DNA of 64,000 nucleotides from Chaetoderma sp. LZ-2023a (GCA_034401795.1 CM067360.1:122498430-122562429), one strand, 5' to 3'. Positions 22,553 through 33,685 are shown, counted from the stretch's first letter. Notes: generated by a model not told the origin, from the sequence alone. Numbers and translations: made by a program.

Positions 22553-22901
22553 TCATGCAAATATTTCCTTTCCCGAGGACTTGTTGTCACCCGGTTTTGC
22601 AGCAGAGTAATCCGGAGGAGATGTGGGCAAACTGAAACAGTCTTCCCATAAGCCAAACGTATCCAAACATCGTTTGTCACCCATCAATAATTTCTCCATT
22701 ATATGATGCAGATTTTGGACACAATTTAGGAATTCTGGCAGAGATTTCTGAGCTGCCTCTATATTTGTCCAGTGCATGCTGGAGATCCTCACATGCTTCT
22801 ATACAAGGCTTAACACTCTCCAGAATCACATCTGTCATGGTGTGTGAGTTTTGCTGGTCCAGCCATATCTCGAAATGCCACACATTCATAAGGAGGCGCA
22901 C
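22553..22901 (-). pseudogene. Possible decayed coding fragment, unidentified
   Basis: Two overlapping minus-strand frames have protein-like composition: one with MRLLMNVWHFEIWLDQQNSH and then VILESVKPCIEACEDLQHAL, the other continuing with AAQKSLPEFLNCVQNLHHIM, EKLLMGDKRCLDTFGLWEDC and FSLPTSPPDYSAAKP. The switch near 22785 would be a single frameshift. I do not recognise the family. It could be an exon of a host gene or a gene fragment inside a repeat. Composition is the only support. Confidence 0.25.
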
Positions 22902-23334
22902 ACATCAGCGCGTGAAATATGATTCATCAATTGGATTTCTTTATAGCTCAGCTGACCTGATAGACCAACGGAGTTTATGCCGTGGCGACCACCCGTTCGT
23001 CTGTCATCCGTCGTCCGTCTATCATTCATCCAACCATCGGTCATCTTTTTCTTTACACAACGTCTTCTCAAGAACTACTGGGCCGGGTTCAAGTATATTG
23101 GGCAGGCAGCATCCTTAGGGCATAGAGTTCCAAGATTCTCATAAAGAAGCTAATCCGCCAATTTGCCCGGTGACCATCTGAGATTTCGGCCGATTTTTAG
23201 AAATGTTTAAAATTATTCTGCAAAACCGCTTGGAGGATTGAATCAAAACTCATGAAACACATATCAAGCATCATTTAGGGCAACAACTCGACCAAGTTTG
23301 TTCAATGGAGCCTGATTAGCCAAATGCTTCCAAA
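22902..23334. other. Non-coding dispersed-repeat sequence
   Basis: TATAGCTCAGCTGACC, GTCATCCGTCGTCCGTC and CTTCTCAAGAACTACTGGGC are the kind of blocks seen in dispersed invertebrate repeats. No gene is seen. Confidence 0.5.
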
Positions 23335-24650
23335 CCGTAATTCGGATGCCATCCACTGCTAGAACGTTGAATAAAAGTCCAGACCGTAATTCGGATGACA
23401 TCACATGACAGCACATAATTCAGTTTGAATAATGGTCTAGACCGTAAGGCACATGCTAGAATGCGATTGAGTTTGAATCACAGTCCAGACAGTAATTCGG
23501 ATGACATCAAATGCTAGAGCGCAATTCAGGTTGAATCACAGTCCAGACCGTAATTCGGATGATGTCACCTGCAAGAACATAATTCAGTTTGAATCACGGT
23601 CCAGACAGTAATTCGGATGACATCACATGCATGAACACAATTAAGTTTTGAATCACAATCCACACAGTAATTCGGATGACATCACATGTTAGAACATAAT
23701 CCAATTTAAATCACCGTCCAGATCGTAATTCGGATGACATCACATGCAAGAACATAATTCAGTTTGAATCACGCTCCAGACAGTAATTCGGGTGACTTCA
23801 CATATTAGAACATAATTCAGTTTGAATCCGGGTCCAGATCGTAATTCGTATGACATCACATGAAAGAACATAATTCAGTTTTGAATCACCGTCAAGACCA
23901 TAATTCGGATGACGTCACATGCTAGAACATAATTCGGTTTGAATCACAGTCCAGACCCTAATTCGGATGACATCAATTGCTAGAACATAATTCAGTTTGA
24001 ATCACGGTCCAGACCGTAATTCGGATGACATCACATGCTAGAATGTAATTCAGTTTGAATCACGGTCCAGACCGTAATTCGGATGAGGTCACATGCTAGA
24101 ACATAATTCGGTTTGAATCACAGTCCAGACCCTAATTCGGATGACATCAATTGTTAGAACATAATTCAGTTTGAATCACGGGCCAGACCGTAATTCGGAT
24201 CACATCTCATGTTAGGACATAATTCATTTTGAATCACAGTCCAGACCGTAATTCGGATGCCATCACATTTTAGAACATAATGAATCACAGTCCAGACTGT
24301 AATTCGGATAAGATCACATATTAGAACATAATTCAGTTTCAATCACAGCCCAGACCGTAATTCGGATGAAGACTGAATTTCCTTCTAGACCGTTCTTCAG
24401 TTTGAATTGCAGTCCAGACCATAATTCGGATTGTATCTTACTGCTAGAACGTAGTTCGTTATTCAGTCTAAGATCGGCCTGTACAATCTATATATACACA
24501 TGTGCGCCATCCTTCTAGAATTGTATTCAGTCTGAATTACAGTCCAGACCGTAATTCAGATTGCATCTTATTGCTAGAACGTAGTTCGTTATTCAGTTTA
24601 TACGTAGGCCTGTATCCTATTTATGTATACACACGCGCGCATTAGACCTG
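23335..24650 (-). repeat. 58-bp satellite array in inverse orientation, about 20 units
   Basis: CCAGACCGTAATTCGGATGA, then CATCACATGCTAGAACATAA, then TTCAGTTTGAATCACGGT is the reverse complement of the unit at 10860-12822. The last part (24405-24650) is a higher-order pair of ~120-bp units that add AACGTAGTTCGTTATTCAGT and a GGCCTGTA block. Confidence 0.9.
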
Positions 24651-24867
24651 CCGCCTATGGCTTAATCCGCAGCGTCTAATATTTACCTTATAATGCCTGC
24701 TCCCATCCAATTTCGAACTACGAACTACGGATTTCGGTCTTACTTATAAGAGGTCGCCTGAGCGCGTGTCAGAGCTTCCCTGACAACACGTGCCAGCATT
24801 GGGAGAGAATGCATACTAAAATGTACTGAATTGGTGCATGTAATTTCTTTAAATTATGTTATCCTCG

Positions 24868-24972
24868 TCGTTCTTGGTACCTATCAGGACCGGAATGAGA
24901 CGAGGAATTCAAAACTGTAAATCATTTCAAAATCGGTTCAGAAATTACCGAGTTATCCTTATTTTTCTCCTC
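24868..24972 (+). repeat. Short module shared with the Polinton terminal repeat
   Basis: GTCGTTCTTGGTACC, AGGACCGGAATGA, AATTCAAAACTGTAA and ACCGAGTTATCC match, in the same order, positions 39672-39776 of the Polinton right terminal repeat and the complementary strand of 28501-28605. It may be a relic terminal piece of a related element or a repeat that both share. Confidence 0.5.
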
Positions 24973-25059
24973 AAATTATGCTCAAAATATTGGTAACGTC
25001 AGCGTGTCTATGTACTAATTGAATGGGGAGGATGTTTATCACGTGATAATGTCCTTGCC

Positions 25060-25400
25060 CTTCCAGCTCGCACGCTGATTGGCTACAGATCGCACGTTGA
25101 CTGGCTGAGTGTTCTCGCTACGACGTCATGAGTATAAAAGGAGCGAAGAACTGAGAATCGAGACCCACACTTCGACGGGAGAGAAGGTGGTAGGTTGAGT
25201 GGCCAGAGCAGTACAAGACGTGGGCAACTGCTTACTGACTGTGGTTACCATACAACCACAGCGGTGCCTTTCGGAATTCAGCTCTTAGTCTCTGGCATAC
25301 AACCGACGCATCCGCATCTAAGTTTTTGTATGCTCTCGGGAGGATATCACCCGAGGGCAAATAAATAAATCTAAAAGAAGGAACCCTCACTTACAACAAC
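25060..25400 (+). promoter_or_regulatory. LTR-like promoter block
   Basis: A GATTGGCTAC box (inverted CCAAT) at 25076-25085 is followed by TATAAAAG at 25133-25140 and then by AATAAATAAA at 25361-25370. The order CCAAT, TATA, poly(A) signal within 300 bp is what a retroelement LTR looks like, so this may be a solo LTR fossil. No partner LTR, primer site or internal gene was found, and the ends are not defined. A host promoter is the alternative. Confidence 0.35.
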
Positions 25401-25449
25401 TTCAGAAGAGTCTTCCTGCGGATGGGCCTTGCGGCCCAAATGTAAAGGA

Positions 25450-26605
25450 CTCATAGTATGTGGAACGAGTGGTGATTCTTGGCGGATAACTCGTCAGATC
25501 TGCCGGACCACGCCGAAAAGTGGTATTCAAACTCTGCGCAATGTATTGTGTATAGCATTTAACTTTTAGACCACAGTCTAGTGGGACTTTGCCTGCTGCA
25601 GTGCATCATGTACTGTGTACACGGAAGATGCACATGCATCATTAACATTCAACTGTAGCCCTTCATTGCTACAGGGCAGCTTTCAGCTTCCGTTACAGTA
25701 CTGAACTTTTTGTCATACAGTTTAAATTAATATGACTATCTAGTGGACATCTGCAGCTGCAGTCGTTCTGCTTCAGCATCTTTGAGAGTGAGCCGCATCA
25801 ACAGTTCACCTTTGGATATCTGCCCAGCATCTTCAGAATCGAGCCATCTCGCGCTCCTCATCTGGACCGTATCATCTACCATGATCTACTAACTTTTTCC
25901 GTACCGATGACTAATAGGTACTCATTTAACTGTTTTATTGTATTTTTGCATTTATAGGTACTGATGACTAATAGGTACCAAACGGTCGTCTGAGACTGCA
26001 TTTTATAGTTTATCTTTTTACTTATATATTATCCTTGTTTTGTGCTGATGATTAACAAGCACCGCAAGGTCGTGTGACCGTACTTATTGTCAATACTGTG
26101 ATAGTTAGTTATGTATATGGCAGCAGCCATCCTAGTCACTTGTTTTATTTTATATAAAATACTAGGACCGCAGCACGCTAGGCTACACTATACAGCAACG
26201 ATAAAACCGCATCCCCTTTTTCCCCCAGCATAGCTTTTTCACTGAGGTCACTGTTCAGGTTCTCATTAAGCGAACCTGACTTGAGATCGACTAAATCTAG
26301 CTATTCTAGCTCGATAGGATAGGTTTAGAAGTAGTGAGGAATGGTCACTCATTAGGAATCATTTGTGTAAGCCTCTTTTCCGGATGTAGCGGATATGTAA
26401 CACCGCACACCGGCTGGGTGGTATAAATTGGCCATATACCTTAGGGCCTCCTTATTAATATATGAGTGATTGTTTCTTCCTACATTCCTCCAGCCGTAAG
26501 GCTTATAATTATCTGGACCTCCCTGCGATTCGACACTGGAAACTATTGGGGTTTCCGAGCAGTGAAGACTAAAGTGTCGATTCCGCACACACTCCGCCTC
26601 CGAGA
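25450..26605 (-). repeat. Block A copy 1: ~1.2-kb hairpin-bearing repeat
   Basis: It aligns through most of its length with 60085-62925 (Tc1 copy 3 excluded), for example GAGTGAGCCGCATCAACAGT, GTACCGATGACTAATAGGTA, GATAGTTAGTT, GGCAGCAGCCATCCTAGT, TTGTGTAAGCCTCTTTTCCG and GAAACTATTGGGGTTTCC. It contains three hairpins with a shared loop (25901-25921, 25957-25979, 26042-26062) and a fourth (26255-26279) with 8-bp arms TCAGGTTC/GAACCTGA. On the minus strand an ATG-initiated 35-codon frame (25547 to 25457 or so) is conserved with copy 2, so the block may be a gene's 5' region. Strand is assigned on that basis. Confidence 0.75.
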
Positions 26606-26890
26606 TAATGCATTGGTGCCGGCCCAGTATCTGCCCAGTATCGGACAAATCATTGACCCGGTACCGGCACCCGGCATCGGCCCGGTATCATTTGGTATGT
26701 CGGACCACCATCGGCCTGATAGTGCCAGGCCATTACTGGCAACCGACACCCAGCCGATAAAATTTGTATCTGCCCGGTATCGGCAAATTATCGGCTATGT
26801 AATATGCATTGGCACGATATCGGCACTGTGTCTGCACAGTATTGGCATGCTATTGGCACTGAATTGGCCCTCTGCTGGCACGTTGAGCTG
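26606..26890 (+). repeat. TATCGGCAC-type degenerate minisatellite
   Basis: Irregular copies of GTATCGGC / TATTGGCA spaced at ~10-20 bp across the interval, for example CCCGGTATCGGCAAATTATC and GATATCGGCACTGTGTCTGC. It starts exactly where homology to block A ends. Confidence 0.6.
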
Positions 26891-27774
26891 GTAAAGAGTT
26901 AATTTTGAAAATGGAACTACTGACAGATGTCATTTTTTAAACACTAGCACATTTTAGCTCACCTGCCGTAGTAACTGCTCATCTGTCATCTGTCCACGAT
27001 CCACTTCTGCTTTAAAATGCTTCTCCCCATTAACAGCTTGGCAGAGGTTAATCAAATTTAGCTAGAAAGGCCATAGGGTGGTAGACTTCCGAAAACTTAT
27101 ACATAAATTGGAATGCCCACTCTTTCCAGTGGTCCTCTTAGAGTTCAATCAAGCTTCGCTGTAAGGACTCTATGGTCGCAGGCTTCAGAATGCTTATGCA
27201 CATTATATGGTGACAATCTTGGATTTATGAAAATGTTCCGAAATTTTGTTAACTATTTAACGGACAAGACTGGTCAAGACATTTCTATTAATGATGACTA
27301 TTTTGAAAGATTTTGACAGTGGGTGACTGGTGATAAACTTTCAAAAAGCAATGGCCGGATCTGGACATTAAATATTTAAGATACTGCTACACCTCGTCAA
27401 TCAGGCTAAGTGGATCATGGCATGCAAAGTATCAGAGCGCATGTACAGACATCAGATTGGTCAAATCTTCAATTTCCGACCCTGTTCAGGAACGTGTTTA
27501 AAAGCCTATCAGGACACAATATGCCTTAGAGACATTGCATTTCTGTATTTTGTTAAAACTGGCTATATGTATTACATGGCCCCTCTACCTGAAAGGCCAA
27601 TGACCCAGGTGAGCGATACACCAGGTATCTTCTTAAAACATAATCCGCAATAATTCTGCAGAACACTAGAGTTTTCTAATATTTCATCTACCTTATAATT
27701 TAAAAAAGTCTTAATCATTTTAGCAGGTGTTCACACCATTTATGGCTCTACAGGTCTACAAATAGCATAACAGT
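26891..27774. other. Non-coding stretch
   Basis: No gene is seen. Short open frames at 27113-27316 and 27417-27653 lack recognisable domains. Confidence 0.5.
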
Positions 27775-28047
27775 AGTAGTAGTAGTGGCAGAATTAAAAT
27801 GATACCACCTCCCTCAACTGGATTTCCATTTAGACAAATGGCCATGGCCATGGCCAGGAATATAAAACTCCTGTGCGGACCCCACTCTCCGGGAGAACCT
27901 CCTCAGGATACCGGCCAGTGGCCAGCCTTTCTTATTCTGGCCGGTATCCTGAGGAGGTTTTTCTATCTGTGGGACACTTTTCTACCTATCCTACCTATTC
28001 TATCTCCACCTATCTCCTACCCCACCATGTTGCTATTCCAGCCGGCT

Positions 28048-28090
<43 letters not shown>

Positions 28091-28685
28091 TGCTTTTACC
28101 CCGCACTGGGGAGTGTCGCGGTGGGTCTTTATCTAACCTGGTCATATTACCCCGGCCTAGCGTCTTACCTAGTTCGAAATTTCAGGAAATTTCTAGCGAG
28201 GTTTTTTGAGTGGATTTGAACCCCGGTCTGCAGCCTGGGAATCCTATGCAATACTCTAGTGAGTGACCCACCACAACACTACTAAAATCTTGCCTCTTAG
28301 TAATCTTATCTCTGAGCGTGAGTATTGCGGTTACTGCGCTTATCAGTCTGACGTCACTTCGAGATAACGCAGTAACAGCAATGTATAACGTATCAGCTAT
28401 AATTACTAATGCATACATGGCTGAGGTAGTTAAGGCATGAGCTCTTTGTTTTGTGTTTATTAGCAAACTTAAAATCACAGGTTCAGATCTCGCTATTACC
28501 ATTTGTGGATAACTCGGCTATTTCTGGTCCGATTTTAAAATGGTAAACAGTTTTGAAATTCTCGCTTCATTCCGGTCCTAATCGGTGCCAAGAACGCCGA
28601 GAATGAGGTGATTTCTCGGTACAATATAAGCACACACTCTTACTGACACATGGATCTGACGCGTGCGCATGCATGCTACACGTTA
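27775..28685 (+). repeat. Polinton left terminal inverted repeat
   Basis: It matches the complement of 39590-40457 along its length. It contains an internal hairpin with 23-bp perfect arms (27896-27918 and 27937-27959), a (GT)n expansion (28048-28089) absent from the right copy, and tRNA-like A and B boxes (28418-28437 and 28480-28490). The open frame at 28182-28502 mirrors one at 39773-40033 because it lies in the repeat. Confidence 0.9.
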
Positions 28686-28765
28686 GTAGTGTCAGGGTCA
28701 AAATGATACCACCTGAATTTCCATTTAAACAAATGAGCCCCACTGCCCTCTCAATCCGGGGGGGG
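28686..28765 (+). repeat. Second Polinton-terminus-like piece
   Basis: TTAGTAGTGTCAGGGTCAAA, then ATGATACCACCTGAATTTCC and ATTTAAACAAATG, repeats the first ~70 bases of the left terminal repeat, immediately inside it. A run of 13 G follows at 28758-28771. Confidence 0.65.
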
Positions 28766-28874
28766 GGGGGTGGGTGGGGGGAGCTGAACGCACATTTAGA
28801 GACAAGCCTCCACAGTGATATACACCACTGACCACCATCAGCCACAGGGCCGGCTCTTTCTATTCTGTGTAAAC

Positions 28875-29282
28875 TCAGACAAACATGTAGTCTCTGCCAG
28901 AGTCGCATCGGCATGATGGGACCACACATAGGGGCTTCCATCTACCATGACAACGCTCACCTGGGAGGAGGCTAAAGTGATTAGCATGTGAACCATGGCT
29001 GACTCTGGCATGTTCACATATTACGCAGAAAATCTGGTGATGAGCAGGGGTCTCCAGCAGACAACCACGGCCTACCCTCTCCACCCCATAGAAGTGGCCG
29101 GCAGACTCGATCTGTTTATGTGGGTGAAAGCAGTCGTAAATGTTTCTCCGCAAGGGGTTGACCCAAGGATTGTACTCAGGGTCATCCCAGAAGTGGGCCC
29201 ACTTGGCATCCAATATCATGGCAGTCTCAGCGCCCTGTGCCACTGCTGTAGACGCCAGCACGAGCAGTATGATGAGAATCAT
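28875..29282 (-). CDS. Polinton-internal ORF with signal peptide, unidentified
   Basis: A 135-codon frame starting at 29282. The N-terminus MILIILLVLASTAVAQG is a clear secretion signal, followed by a Trp-rich segment (WAHFWDDPEYNPW) and eight cysteines, so a secreted or virion-associated small protein is likely. It sits just inside the left terminal repeat and is not among the standard Polinton proteins I know. It may be an accessory or captured gene. The element as a whole is broken and the status of this frame is uncertain. Confidence 0.4.
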   Translation of the reverse strand: MILIILLVLASTAVAQGAETAMILDAKWAHFWDDPEYNPWVNPLRRNIYDCFHPHKQIESAGHFYGVERVGRGCLLETPAHHQIFCVICEHARVSHGSHANHFSLLPGERCHGRWKPLCVVPSCRCDSGRDYMFV

Positions 29283-29491
29283 GGCTATATATGAAGAGTT
29301 AGACTGAACAGAGTGAACCCCTCGAGAAATATCTGTGCCAGATCAAGCACTGTTCCATCCGGATCAATAGTGATCTCCATCCCCGTCAGGGGCAGGGGCT
29401 AGCTGCCTCACTCTGCCGCCGGCTAAAAAAACGTAGCTCAAGGACTATATGAGTCGTTTGTGGGCTAGTGAGTCTGACTCGCTGAAGCAGT

Positions 29492-30214
29492 TTAACAGCA
29501 CCCTTGACTTTGGAGATGTGACACACCATCTACCCGTAGGGTGCCCTCCTGGACGTTAACAGCTTCTTCTGGTCCATCGAATGGATGACGCAACAGGAGC
29601 TTTCCACCTGTAACCCCAATCCGGTTACCCACCCACGTCAGGGAGACACCTTCAGCTATGTAGGTGAGGAAGGATGATCCCCGATTGTAGAGCTTTCGAA
29701 CTGTCTCATCCTTTTTCACAACAGTGGAGAGGGGAGTAACCCCTATGTCAATGACTGCGGGAGGCTTATATAGGGGCAACGATGTTTGCCCGTCACCCCC
29801 AGGTCCAGCGCGGTACCACACTTCATTCTTCTCAAATATGAACTGCAGGTTTTTTGCCATGGTCAATAGCAGGCCATCATGGGCCATCAGCGGGGCACCG
29901 CTCGAATAGGGTTTGACCAGATGAAAACCGAGGTCGTTATTTGGGGTGTTGATGTCTGCCACCTCTGTATCCGAAAGCTCAATCAATGGCTTGAGGATGT
30001 ACTTCCTCTTCGAGAAATCGTACAGAAACACGATCTTGTGGCCATCTATGTTGCGCCCCAGGCGCTCCTTCGTCACATCTTTAAGGTCGGTCAGCAGCTC
30101 CACCCCATCACCACCAATGGGGTTGAGGGAGAATGCCTTTGAGCTTGCTTCGTACTGTAGGGCGAATGACTTACCATCACTCTCTTCTACCTTGACAGCA
30201 TCAACTGCGTACAC
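29492..30214 (-). CDS. Polinton-internal ORF, 240 codons, unidentified
   Basis: A minus-strand frame of ordinary globular composition, with segments such as KIVFLYDFSKRKYILKPLIE and FEKNEVWYRAGPGGDGQT. It has no signal peptide or membrane segment and no family I can name with confidence. Its position between the left terminal repeat and the capsid-type genes matches accessory ORFs of Polintons. As part of the fossil it may be incomplete. Confidence 0.45.
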   Translation of the reverse strand: MYAVDAVKVEESDGKSFALQYEASSKAFSLNPIGGDGVELLTDLKDVTKERLGRNIDGHKIVFLYDFSKRKYILKPLIELSDTEVADINTPNNDLGFHLVKPYSSGAPLMAHDGLLLTMAKNLQFIFEKNEVWYRAGPGGDGQTSLPLYKPPAVIDIGVTPLSTVVKKDETVRKLYNRGSSFLTYIAEGVSLTWVGNRIGVTGGKLLLRHPFDGPEEAVNVQEGTLRVDGVSHLQSQGCC

Positions 30215-30651
30215 ATCTGCCAGGTCAGCAAGCCAGTCGAAAGAGCAAATATGGGTTCCATAGCATGATGCTATAGGAGGGGTTTAAACGAGACATATAA
30301 CCATGCCGATTGTCCGACTGCTGCTCTCCGGTGGTGAGAATGTAATCTCACCATCTCTAGAGGGGAGACTGGTGGTACAGTACCGTGTAGAATGCATCCT
30401 CTTCATACACGCCAATGTGCTACATCAACCTCCGGGCAGTGCACACAGCAGCTCACTGGTAGAAGTCGGCCGGGACGTGATAGAGTATCCCCCCATGTGC
30501 CAACAGCAACCTATGGAAAGCTATCAGTCCTAGCCTGTTCACACCTGTAAATCACCTGTTTGGCAGCCCCTCCATTAACATATATGCCAGCACGGATGGG
30601 ATATCGGACGTCCATTTCGAGTTTATCCTCTTATTACTCATTGACCTGACA

Positions 30652-31310
30652 TGATATCACACCAGGAATATCTGACCTTTGCCGAGATGATGAAGAGCCT
30701 GCTACAGGATTGCCCCTTCATGACCCCTGCACAGATAAAGGCCTTAAACGAACAGAGGCTCGCACTGCAACAAGAAGGAGAGCGACTACAGCGGGAGAGC
30801 TGGTATTAACGGAACGCGAGCCTTGCAAGGAGGCGAAGCAACAGTGAAGGTTCCCGATACTGGCAGGCCCTCCTGGAAGAGAGTAAGCGGGACAATGTCT
30901 TCACATACGATGATGAGCCAGCTGTAGCGGAGACCGAGGATGTTGCAGTGGAGACCACGGACGAGGATGAGCCAGAGAGTAAGTGAGATGATGAGCCAGA
31001 GGTCTTCACATACGGCGATGAGCCAGGTGTCTTCACAGACGAGGATGAGCCAGATGTCATACAGTGGGAAGAGATGGCGCAGAAGTGTAAGACCAAGAAA
31101 GCCATCCGGCAGCGAACCTACTATCTTGGTCATAAGATGACATTCCAGATGTCACGTCTCAGAAAGCTACTGGCACCTGACATAGTGCTGGATGACCTCT
31201 GTCTAAGAGACGTCTGTCTCGAAACCAGCAAGCTGGCACGGTTCGCCAGGCTCTCCAAAATGTACCCTCCTAGGACTCATGAGCAGATTCTGCAGGTGAT
31301 GCAGGTTTAA
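30652..31310 (+). pseudogene. Polinton-internal ORF remnant, acidic/basic, unidentified
   Basis: Plus-strand coding-like sequence with an acidic Asp/Glu-rich middle and a basic C-terminal part (MAQKCKTKKAIRQRTYYLGH). It is broken in a few places. The function is unknown. Confidence 0.35.
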
Positions 31311-31323
31311 TCTCCAGGTATAC

Positions 31324-31937
31324 TTGGCAAAATCAGAGAGGCGGAAGCAACTAGAAATATACCCCTCCCTGATGGCTGATGAGGGCAGTACCATCCACGG
31401 CTGGCGACTCCAGCAGATAGATACCATCAGACAGAATCTCGGCCACGAGGCAGAAAAGTACAGCAGAACGTGCAAGCGATATAAGAGAGCCTACAATGTC
31501 CTCGCGCGTACAACGACTGCTGCGGGTGTGATTGGGGCCAGTGCTTGGGTGGCAGCTGTGGCCACTCTCGCTACAGGGGTGGGAGCCATCGTCGCCATCC
31601 AACTGGGTGGCGTGGCACTAGCCGCCACTGTCTTGGCCACGGGCTTGGGGCGTGGCAGCAGCAGATCAGAAGGAGGCTGGAGACGCATGCTAAGTATGTG
31701 GCACTGGCACTGAATATGCTACGGACTATCGACGAGTCTGTAAGCAAAGCTCTCGAGGATAGCCAGGTCACCGATGAAAAGTACCACCATATATTGAAGG
31801 TCAAAGCCCTGTACTGCATGGAGAAACAGCAATACCTCAAAGGCTCCAGCGGGCGGGTTGATATGGAGAAGTTAAAAAACGAGATGTTATGGCGAGGTCG
31901 CCTCACCGATCTCTGGAGTCGAGACGACTACAAATAG
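31324..31937 (+). pseudogene. Polinton-internal coiled-coil plus membrane protein remnant
   Basis: A helical segment (HGWRLQQIDTIRQNLGHEAE) is followed by a hydrophobic Ala/Gly/Val-rich membrane stretch near residues 62-108. This architecture, a short helix-rich N-terminus followed by a glycine-rich membrane segment, recurs in ORFs of Polintons. The region is broken about once. The role is unknown. Confidence 0.4.
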
Positions 31938-31970
31938 TGTGCTGCAGTAGCTTTAAGAACACCAGTATAG

Positions 31971-33231
31971 ATGGCCTTCCCACTGAACCTCACGACAGTC
32001 ATCCAGAGCCAACCGCCCCTCCTGGGTACACCCTTGACTGGCCTAAGAGGTCTACCGGATGATATACCAGAGCTAACACCGTTCTCCATCACAGTGGATG
32101 GACGGTCCCGAATCAGCTTCTCCGTCAACCCACGACTGCTGAGCAACTGCCCCATCACCATCAAGGATGCAAAGCAAGCTCATACATGGATAGCTGCTCC
32201 AAGCCTCTCATACTGGAATCAGCAGCTGAACTTTGCCGTGTGGTGTGGCACGGCAGGATGTGGAGTAAGTTCCACCATGCTTCATTCCGATTCTGGTACT
32301 CCTGAAGGTGGGCTCACTGCCAGCTGTCTCAGATTCCACGTGTACTTCACGGTGCGACGAATCCTCCATGACCTGGGTGCAAGCCTCCCTGATACAAATG
32401 CCTTCGACCCACAGCTCAACAGTCATAGCGTCTCAGCAGCTAGCAAACTACAGAGATAGTTCAGCACTCACCCAGACTATCGGTGGCATGGTGGTGACAA
32501 CAGCGGTCTAGGGGTTATGTACGGTGACCCGAGACGTGACTACTAAGGACCCCCCTATCGAACCCCCCGACAAGTAGGCCGTCAGAAGACAGCGACATTC
32601 TCGTTCGATCCAGACTCCAACCCTGGAGCGCTGGTGCAAAATATGCACATCACTGGCTTGCGGCAGGACTATCCAGATGTGTGGAAGTACTTTGTCCCAC
32701 ACACCAACTCAGGCCTCACACCAGCAGGGATCGTTCGGACCAACCAGTCCCTGGAAGCACTGTACTACTGCCTCCTTATGGAACAGGCCCAGCTGCGGCA
32801 TTCCATAGATGGTGTCAGTGGAGCAGAGGTCCAGGCCATGTTCATCAGTCTCGTTGAGGATATGATCATCGTGGCGGACCCCAGTAGTCTTATTGCCACG
32901 TTCCAGCAGGGGTTGCAGAAGGCCTGTCGCAAACTTGACTGCCATTTCGCCACACCTACGGTTGATTCCGAGCAAAATGATCGTGAACATCGAGGACCTC
33001 CAAGTCAGGGGCTATAACAACATGATAGTTGAGGGGAGTTCCCCCGGTGTCCACTTCGGCTTCAAAACTGCCATCAATGCACCTACACGTAGTATGAGGC
33101 ATACAGTCATTCCGATCCTGACATTGCAGCCAGTCGACACGACACCGCTTCCCATGGTAGCTCTACGTGTGGTGTTAGGTCAGCTATCGTGGCACTCGGG
33201 ATCAGCCTACTCGCTAGCAAATCAGCTATAA
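31971..33231 (+). pseudogene. Polinton candidate capsid-region ORFs
   Basis: Plus-strand coding-like sequence starting with MAFPLNLTTVIQSQPPLLGT and containing RFHVYFTVRRILHDLGASLP, and further on NMIVEGSSPGVHFGFKTAIN. By position and beta-rich composition it is a candidate for a structural (minor or major capsid) gene, but no capsid fold can be shown here. It is broken a few times. Confidence 0.35.
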
Positions 33232-33685
33232 GACTATCCTGACTCTCTACAGTAGCAGTGAGGATCACGGTGAGACACTGAACCAGCTTAGCATGCCCTA
33301 CAGCCCCTATACCCGCTGCCAGCATGCACATCCAAGGGCTGGAGGGTTTGGCAGCACATATTTTTTCCAGCTTGTGGTATCGCAGAGCATTGTTCAGCTC
33401 TGAGTCCGGTGAGGCCATACTCCCGATCCTTGTAGAAACCTTTAGCTCGTAGGAGCTGCTAGACGATACTCCCACCCATGAGAAGGTATTCGAGGAAGCA
33501 GATCTGTCCCTTGCCAAATCCTAGATAGAGGTTCACAGCTGTCAGCTCCTCTGTCAGCTCAGCACGGGAGAGCTGAGAGAGCTCATCTGGTGTCTTCTTC
33601 ATGCAGTCCTTCAACTCCCTCCAGAAGACTTAGTACTTCTCGCATAGTGTGAGCCCGGACATGTTTAAGATGTCTCAATAGAGAG

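Noticed and set aside
24766-25400. Complete solo LTR call
   Set aside because: TATA and poly(A) signals fit, but I could not find matching TG...CA ends with a target duplication, so it stays a low-confidence promoter-like block.
25957-25990. Hammerhead ribozyme core (CTGATGA)
   Set aside because: CTGATGA is present, but no GAA(A) box or compatible third stem follows; the local fold is a simple hairpin.
27113-27653. Two short plus-strand frames
   Set aside because: No domain, no codon or splice support.
28411-28502. Functional tRNA gene
   Set aside because: A and B boxes are tRNA-like, but the acceptor stem does not pair and the T stem is poor; kept only as a finding.
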